The notes under the pieces: model-generated
Told to the model about the DNA's origin: nothing
Database searches by the model: none
The model's input: the letters and a program-made list of their open reading frames with translations, nothing else
Assembly: GCF_910592395.1 (NCBI RefSeq)
Contig: NC_088314.1
Location: 19,798,070-19,862,069 of the forward strand
DNA: 64,000 bases
Reading direction: 5' to 3'
DNA from: Lineus longissimus
Taxonomy: Eukaryota; Nemertea; Pilidiophora; Heteronemertea; Lineidae
Part shown: positions 57,030-64,000 of the stretch, one piece after another
Layout: each line of letters begins with the position of its first letter
Numbering within the stretch: the first letter of the stretch is position 1
Program-made: the position numbers and the translations under genes

Positions 57030-57330
57030 ACGTTTTCATAAGGATCTGATCTGAGACACCATGTGATCCAAAACCTCTGATCTGAGACACCAAGCACCCT
57101 ACCTGCGATCTGAGGCACCATGTGACCTAAACCTCCCATCTAAGACACAATGCTGAATGCACGCCAGGCCTACTTCCGATCTGAGACACCATGGAACCCA
57201 AACCTCCCATCTGAGACACCAAGCACCCTACCTGCGACCCGAGACACCATGTGACCCAAACCTCCCATCTGAGACACCAAGCACCCTACCTCCGATCTGA
57301 GGCACCATGTGACCTAAACCTCCGAAACAC
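57030..57330. repeat. GATCTGAGACACC repeat cluster
   Basis: Many short imperfect repeats of the form (C/T)GATCTGAGACACCATGTGA and CCCATCTGAGACACCAAGCA. The same cluster recurs at 58085-58265 and 62925-63150. Confidence 0.85.
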
Positions 57331-57436
57331 AACCCACCACAGCTAGGGAGCTGTCCAGAATAACCAGGCCAACCAGGAGTAGTCATTTGGAAGACGACCA
57401 TGAATATGGAAACCCATGTGGGCAAAGTGTGATCAA

Positions 57437-57830
57437 AGGCCTTTCGCGGACTTAACATCAGACAAATTCGGAAATTTCTTACTGAGAACACCACCAAGAT
57501 TCTTGTTCATGCTTTCGTAACTTCTCATCTTGACTATTGTATTGCTGTTCTATATGGCATCACTGACAAGCAGTGTAGTCCGATGCAGAGGGTTTTAAAT
57601 GCTGCTGCGAGGGTTGTATGTCTTGTGCCTCGCTTTGACCATGTCACCCCGGTGCTGGCGCATCTACACTGGCTTCCTGTTAAGTACAGGATAACCTTCA
57701 AGGGAACAATCTTCCATGTAACATACGGTTGGCAAGTAATATCGGCCAGTTCAAAGCAATCCTTAATTTTAGGGAGTGTTTTGCATTGTAAAGCGCTCGA
57801 TAATATGCCTTGCATAATTCGAGCGCTAAA
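57437..57830 (+). mobile_element. LINE (CR1/L2-type) reverse-transcriptase C-terminal remnant
   Basis: One frame reads KAFRGLNIRQIRKFLTENTT, then HAFVTSHLDYCIAVLYG, QRVLNAAARVV, and DHVTPVLAHLHWLPVKYRI. This matches the conserved carboxyl region of CR1/L2-type LINE ORF2 (SRLDYCN-LYG, QNAAAR, LHWLPV). After about 57715 the similarity fades and the frame runs into the 57.8-kb repeat, so it is a fragment. Confidence 0.85.
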
Positions 57831-57839
57831 GAAATTCTC

Positions 57840-58900
57840 TTATATCTATTATATTACCCAAGTTCAGGAAAAGATAAGTAAAGAAAATACCGGGAAATCC
57901 GATCAGCTCGAGCGGTAAACAATATGTTTTTTCTTCTGTCAGATCTAGGTCAGACCCAGTATAGTTCCTGGCAATCATCTTACTTGCCAATAGTTTTGGT
58001 TTGTACAGGTTTCCGCCCTTTGTCCAAAAATAGTAAGCAAAAACACTTTATAAGTATATTGAAAAGATTTATAGTCATGACCGGCCACCATGTGATCCAA
58101 AACCTCCGATCTGAGTCACCCTACCTCCGATCTGAGACACAATGCACGCTAGGCCTACTTCCGATCTGAGACACCATGTAACCCAAACCTCCCATCTGAG
58201 ACACCAAGCACCCTACCTCCGATCTGAGGCACCATGTGACCCAAACCTCCGATTTGAAACACCATGCAAATCAATGGAATAACTCGGTGCCAAAGTCAAA
58301 CTTGGGATCTTTTTAGGCAGAAGATCAATGGAATAACTGTCTAAGTTGAGCTTGGGACATAGGCAGATTTACCTTATGCCTAAATCAAACAAATGTTAGG
58401 CCTACTTGTTTGCTGCAGTTTTACATCAAGCAATATGGCAGATAGAAACAGCACACTCAAGACAAACCTCTCAATTAATGCACTTGTTATTTCTTTGATT
58501 GAAGACAAAAACTCTCAAGTTGTAAGTTGGAATACATATCGTCACCCTTAAGACTAGATGCCCAAGTAATTTTTTGCCAAACTGATATTTTCGGCTAAGT
58601 CATGTCAGCTCTTCAGTACAAGAGTAACCTGTGGTCTGTCTCATCTCCTGGTGTGGGAAGGTCAATGGAATAACTGACATAATAATTTGACCCTGAGGAC
58701 GCCACTGCTCTCATACTTTCTCATACTTTTCAGTCCGAAACACAACCCACCACAGCTAGGGAGCTGTCCATGATAACCAGGCCAACCAGGAGTAGTCATT
58801 TGGAAGACGACCACCCAGGTTCATGAAAAGATAAGTAAAGAAAATACCGGGAAATCCTATCAGCTCGTGCGGTAAACAATATGTTTTTTCTTCTGTCACA
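57840..58900. repeat. Long complex repeat, copy 1
   Basis: Contains in order: AGATAAGTAAAGAAAATACC, GTCAGATCTAGGTCAGACCC, TTGTCCAAAAATAGTAAGC, the GATCTGAGACACC cluster, TGGCAGATAGAAACAGCACA, and again AGATAAGTAAAGAAAATACC at about 58826. A separate block (CAACCCACCACAGCTAGGGA) at about 58743 also occurs at about 57330. Confidence 0.8.
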
Positions 58901-60523
58901 CCTAACCCGGTTTTTCGGTGCAGTTTATATTGACTGATGAACTCGGGCCTATCCCATTCCTATCACGACTAAATTATCAAGGCAATGGGGTTAATATCTT
59001 TGGCGAAATGATCTGATCATTTCCATAACGCATGCGACAAAATAAAGTATCTCGCTTGCAGTATCGGAGTCTTTCAAAAATCTTTTATTGAGGCGCCTGC
59101 AGCAAAAACCAGTTGTCGCTCCCACCTGCGATAATTACATCCCGGACGCAGTGGACCAGCCTCGTCGGAGAAAGTACGATCAGGACTGAAGACGAAATTG
59201 ACTGCACAGGAGTCTAGCGAAAATGAAAAATCATATGAATCCCAAACGATGTTGATAGGTTACGACAGCGCGCACGCGTTACGGCTTTGCTATAGTATAA
59301 TGCGTCCCTGACAAAGGCTTTGGTTTTGCGATTACGCATGTCCACGGCGGGTTAACCTTTGCAACACAAGAGAAACTAGCCCCCCCCCCCCCCCCCCATT
59401 ACAGTGATGGAGGGGTATAATCGGAAAAAAATAATACGCCCCTCAAAATGAACTAATCCTAAAAGTTCTTCTCTTTTTTTTCTTAGGCAAACCGATACCT
59501 TCAGCCGCCGTGAAAACCTCTACCGTAGCACAGAGACAAAGCAGAGACGTCCGAGAAATCGCAAAAACAATGTCGCAGCAATAAAAAATGTCTCGTTTGC
59601 TGGGCGCTTTGAATCCAAATCAATACAAGTCAATAGCGGGCTCTCAACTTCAATGTCAACCGGTTTCAATCGTCGTAAAAATAAACACTTTTTCTATGAG
59701 CAATAGACTGGTATGTTCTACAATTCCGTGTTGTGAAAGCGGCGGGGAAAAGGCGGACAATCGAAATGGAGGCCTAATGTTCTTTCGATATCCATATCCT
59801 GTATGCGTATATGTATTTACTTATATTAAATTGCTAGAACTACCGGCCTTTGCACTTTGCTTGTTCAGCCCAGGTCATGGAAGAGACTGGTGAACCTTGC
59901 AACCTGCACGTGCCACGTACTAGCTGCAAGGTGCACTATCAAAAAAGAAAAACTAGTTATATTAGATATACTATGCATTTAATTGTCAATATTTTTCGAG
60001 TTAAATACTAACTACGAAAAAAGTAGCTCCTCATCTTTATCGGATAACATAAATATCGTTACATAGAAAGCCTACGGTGAACATGAATAGCCTTCTATGA
60101 CAGGTACCCATTTTAATATATATTTGTACCAACATTTTGAATTTGCAGATTAACAGTCCTCAGATGGCATCATGGTTACGGTATGTTCTGACGTCGTCAT
60201 GTCGTCTCCAAAATCAGCTGATCTGGACAGAGGAAAGGACTGCATGGATCGTAGTTGATTCAGCGATAAATATATCCCTCGTACAATCGTGAATAATCTA
60301 CGTAGGTGAGAGATGGTTTCGACGGCTATATCCTGCACTTCTGGCCAACACTCAGCACCAACAATCGAGCGTACGTGTGCGAGGGGAGGAGGATACGACT
60401 GACTCTGGTATTTCGAGGATGCTATATATAAGCCGACGCAGAAAAGTCTTCCCTTGGTATCTACCCGCCAAATATTCGTTCAGTCCAAACCAAAATAATC
60501 CCGGTAGAATTCCCCGCCACATT
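58901..60523. other. Non-coding spacer with possible 3' UTR of the 60.5-kb gene
   Basis: Apart from the candidate exon at 59487-59584, no gene was recognised. An ATTAAA on the minus strand near 59974 might end the minus-strand gene's transcript. A C-run lies near 59378-59397. Confidence 0.4.
59487..59584 (+). CDS. Possible terminal exon of an unknown gene
   Basis: A strong acceptor (TTCTCTTTTTTTTCTTAG) is followed by 32 open codons with a coding-like composition (KPIPSAAVKTSTVAQRQSRD then VREIAKTMSQQ) and TAA. No upstream partner exon was found and I do not recognise the peptide. It could be chance or a relic. Confidence 0.25.
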
Positions 60524-62599
60524 TCAAAACATACATTGATATGAGCGCAGTTTCGATAAGGCTGTTTTGACATCATCGTGGCAACTCTGACAAACCTCAT
60601 GCAGAGCAACTGACCTGTAATCATAAAAACCAAAATGGTTGAGTTATATACCCGGCACTGGCGACGGTTCCAGGGACGTTGCTCGCTTTTTCGCCCGGAG
60701 GGGATAGAAAAACACATTCTGAAGGCATTTGACCCCCCCCCCCGCCTTCCACTCGCCCTTATAGATTCCCCTTATTTTACAATATTCATCATCCTTGGAA
60801 TGGGGGCCACACTCCCTTGAAGACAATGAAATAGCCTCCGTGTGATGATTTAAGTAATAACTGCATTTATACTTGCCTTGCCGAGAAATTCACAATCTGT
60901 GACTTGAAGGCATCAGAAAGAGTAACAGGATTCGTGCTGTCACTTTTCATCACAGAAACCATTCGTCGCTCCGATGCCATCACCGATTTACAGAAGTCAT
61001 TCAGTCCTTGCCAAAACGACTCCATCTTTTTGACGGCTACTTTAATCCCCACCATTTCTCCCCAAACATCATGCAGGCAAGTAGAAATCGGTTTCAACTT
61101 TTGAAGGTCGCTTCTGAGCTCGCTCTGTGTCTGTTTAAGTTCTTCTTTCCTCCTCTCCTCTCTCCCTTTTTCATCCTTTGCTGCACTTATCTCGTTTTCG
61201 AGATCTTTGATTTGACTGACGGTCACCCCGAGGTAAATTGATGATCCTACCAGTGTCGGGATACCGGCCAAGAGCAACGGTGGAAACAGGATCCCGGCGA
61301 CGGTAAGGCCAACTCCAACTCCAGTTGTTGTTCCACTTATTGCCGCATCTATTTTCTTTCCCTTGATCTCATTCGTATACTCTCTCAGCTTACTCTCAAG
61401 TCTATCAATTTCCAGACTTTGCCGCTCTATCTTTTCCTCAGTTCTGTTCTTCTCCCTCGTCGTATGATCAACTTTTGTTTCTATCTGTTTCTTCTCATTC
61501 TTGATGGTTTGGACAGCGCCATCAATCTTCCCCATTGACCGTTCAATACTACCGTCCAATTCTCGAGCGACTTTCTCCATTTCGTCTCCATTACTCATCA
61601 ACATTTCAAGAATAGCAATAGCCGGTTGATGATCCCCGTTCACCAAGTCGAGACTCAGCTGCTGCAAAACATCTGTGACGGTTGCACACAATTTGTTTAA
61701 ATCCTCAAAGGCAGACTCTGATTTAACAAAAATGTCTATGAGGCTTTTTACGACAGTCTTCCACTTTGACACCAAGTTGGTGCCTCTGACCAAGACTGAA
61801 GTCTTCAAAGTACTGACTGAGCAATGCAGGTCCCCGACCAAGCTGATGGTCCTCGGGTACATGTTTTTGAATTCGGCGATGTTTTTCATGATCCCCATCT
61901 CGCGTCGGCACTTTTGGACGACTTGGCTGTTTCGACTTGGTGGTTCGTCAATCTTGTACAATCTTCCTTTGATGACTGTCTGAAGATGGGCTGGGTTCAC
62001 CAGCGCCCTGCAACATATGAAACAAGCTCGCCAACATGAACAGAATGACTGACATCTTGCAACAATATGAATATGGTCGCTGCAAAAGGGGAGATATACT
62101 TGAAGCAAGGAACATTCCTGACTCTGTGGGGTGGTGAATTATGTGAGCCTTGATGCGGGCGCAGTCAGTGTGTTCCATCAAAATTTAACTGATCAGTTCT
62201 TAGAGTAACGAGCCTGGTTACTCCAAAGTCAGTTCAACATTTTTTGAGAGCAAAATGATCCTTATTGGAAAATGTCCATACTTTTCAGGGAAGGACATGA
62301 AGGACATCACATCGGAATGCGGTCCATTTTTAGAGGGGAAAAAACCTTAGTTACCTTTGGGCTTGACGTGGTAGTGTCACATTCAGTTCTTGAAGCTTAT
62401 TCCAGTTGCATTGGAGGGTCTGCTCAGTGACGGGGCGGGGGGTTCCATTCCCTTCCACCACCATCGTCAGGGTGATATCAGCATCAGCAAGTATATCGAA
62501 CCCTTGGCGAATCACCTTCAGTACGTTATTGAGGTTTCCTGTAATGCGGAGTCTTTTTACCACTCCGTGGCATCGAACCCTCACTGGCCGTTCTGTCAT
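60524..62599 (-). CDS. Unknown helical protein with ubiquitin-fold-like head and hydrophobic hairpin
   Basis: Three coding exons: 62599-62355, 62007-60877, 60614-60524; phases agree, 488 residues. Exon 2 ends in a GC donor (AAG|GCAAGT); ignoring it gives only a two-codon extension. The start follows an acceptor (TTTTTATTTCAG), so a 5' UTR exon lies upstream. Residues 1-80 form a compact domain (RPVRVRCHG ... LTMVVEGNGT ... LQELNVTLP) reminiscent of CIDE-N or other ubiquitin-like folds. Residues 82-240 look helical. A charged coiled coil (about 244-300) leads to a Gly-rich hydrophobic hairpin (about 303-346: GVGVGLTVAGILFPPLLLAG), then a second coiled coil (347-388) and helices. Helix-hairpin-helix layout resembles ClyA/HBL-type alpha-pore proteins and apolipoprotein L. 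Family, location and function are unproven. Confidence 0.75.
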
Positions 62600-62790
62600 G
62601 GTTTAAGCCCTGAAATAAAAAAGAACTATCTTAAGATAGTTGTGATAGTTGTGATTGAAGTTTATATCGAGATGAAAGAACCAAACAAGACAGTTTACTT
62701 GCATTTGAACTGCTTTCATAGGAGATTAGGCCTAGAGTATGTACGTATATCCCTCTGGCGATTTCCCGCAAATCGAAGAAAAAACTAGAT
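62600..62790 (-). other. Likely upstream intron/5' UTR of the 60.5-kb gene
   Basis: On the minus strand the acceptor TTTTTATTTCAG lies about 12 bp before the start codon. The 5' exon was not located. Confidence 0.4.
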
Positions 62791-62799
62791 ATTCCAGCT

Positions 62800-63660
62800 A
62801 CCTGGAAATCATCCTACTTGCCAATAGTTCTAGTTTGTACAGGTTTCCGTCCTCCGTCCAAAAATAGTAAGCAAAAACACTATATATATTGAAAAGATTT
62901 ATAGTCATGACCGGCCACCATGTGATCCAAAACCTCTGATCTGAGACACCCTACCTCCGATCTGAGAAACAATGCACGCTAGGCCTACTTCCGATCTGAG
63001 ACACCATGTACCCCAAACCTCCCATCTGAGACACCAAGCACCCTACCTCTGATCTGAGGCACCATGTGACCCAAACCTCCCATCTGAGACACCAAGCACC
63101 CTACCTCTGATCTGAGGCACCATGTGACCCAAACCTCCCATCTGAGACACCATGTAAATCAATTGAATAATGTGGTGCCTAAGTCAAGCTTGGGATCTTT
63201 TAGGCAGAAGATCAATGGAATAACTGCCTAAGTCGAGGTTGGGACATAGGCAGATTTACCTTATGCCTAAATCAAACAAATGTTAGGCCTGCTTGTTCGT
63301 TGAAGTTTTACATCAAGCAATATGGCAGATAGAAACAGCACACTCACGACAAACTCTCAATAAATGCACTAGTTATTTCTTTGATAGGAGACAAAAACTC
63401 TCAAGTTGTAAGTTGGAATACATATCGTCACCCTTAAAACTAAAAGTTCAGGAAAAGATAAGTAAAGAAAATACCGGGAAATCCTATCAGCTTGAGCGAT
63501 AAACTGTCTTTCTTGTGTCAGATCTAGGTCAGACCCAGTATAATACCTGGAAATCATCCTACTTGCCAATAGTTCTGGTTTGTACAGGTTTCTGTCCTCC
63601 GTCCAAAAATAGTAAGCGAATACACAATATATATTAAAAAGATTTATAGCCATGACCCGG
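62800..63660. repeat. Long complex repeat, copy 2 (with a partial second unit)
   Basis: Same modules as 57840-58900: CATCCTACTTGCCAATAGTT, CGTCCAAAAATAGTAAGC, GATCTGAGACACC cluster (62935-63150), TGGCAGATAGAAACAGCACA, AGATAAGTAAAGAAAATACC, GTCAGATCTAGGTCAGACCC, then the first module again at about 63555. This gives a tandem unit of roughly 745 bp. Short open frames here are spurious. Confidence 0.85.
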
Positions 63661-64000
63661 CCACCCGAGACTTACTTTCTTTTATGCCTTTTCACTAAGT
63701 GAGATTAGAGTCTGTGATTGAAAATATGGTCGTTCCACCAGCTGGTTACCTACAAAATGATTGTTGAAAGATGCAAGCGGAGAAAAGTGTTTCGTACCAA
63801 TTCATTCGGGAAATTCCTTGAAACTGCCGCGGATAGCTATTCTAAAACCAATAACAAGATGGGTTTTTCCAAGCGGTTTCCCGGTAAATTAAGTGCATTT
63901 TAACTCTCTTACTGGGTAGGCCTACGCTATCGTGTGGTGCCCGTCATAAAGGTTTAAAATACGTTAATCAACCCCGTCACAAGGGGCCTGAGAACGAGTC
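63661..64000. other. Right-edge sequence, nothing recognised
   Basis: No supported exon or repeat boundary. Open frames are short and without family features. Confidence 0.4.

Overview
The window looks like nuclear DNA of an intron-rich, non-ecdysozoan marine-type invertebrate (an invertebrate deuterostome or a lophotrochozoan; I cannot resolve which). Nine protein-coding genes are split into short exons with clean AG...GT junctions. They include NAMPT and ASZ1, which fruit flies and nematodes lack. The introns and gaps are full of tRNA-derived SINEs, palindromic MITEs, LINE fragments and tandem repeats. No bacterial operon structure, CRISPR array or genuine rRNA/tRNA gene was seen.

Layout, left to right: 5' end of a synaptophysin/synaptogyrin-like gene (-, 3626-4888, continuing off the left edge); ATP synthase F1 gamma ATP5F1C (+, 5782-8188, first exon unresolved); a 79-bp tandem array (about 8.9-9.5 kb); SSUH2 (-, 11604-19111) with a Pro/Gln/Gly-rich head and DnaJ-like Cys motifs, plus an apparent alternative first exon; SSR4/TRAP-delta (-, 20014-21651) head to head with ASZ1/GASZ (+, 21720-28237), start codons 68 bp apart; a five-copy hairpin array in the ASZ1 3' UTR; a (GGGGCC)n-type tract about 240 bp upstream of NAMPT (+, 30332-37955), whose second exon has been duplicated as a 120-bp target-site duplication around a LINE-like insert; a gene-poor stretch (38-41.4 kb); PSMA5 (-, 41888-44561) head to head with TRABD (+, 45544-54403), whose first intron holds a 2.3-kb Mutator-like element with about 205-bp inverted termini; a repeat-rich block (55-60 kb, with a LINE reverse-transcriptase remnant); and an unfamiliar three-exon gene (-, 60524-62599) with a small ubiquitin-fold/CIDE-N-like head joined to a long helical protein with a central hydrophobic hairpin.

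Most named genes are housekeeping: respiration (ATP5F1C), ER translocation (SSR4), NAD salvage (NAMPT), proteasome (PSMA5), mitochondrial surface (TRABD), plus the germline piRNA scaffold ASZ1. They do not form one pathway; the common theme is divergent gene pairs that may share promoters. The best candidate for something undescribed is the 488-residue protein at 60.5-62.6 kb, which lies between two copies of the same repeat family and uses a GC-AG intron. Three of roughly 56 inferred introns are GC-AG with the strong AG|GCAAGT donor.
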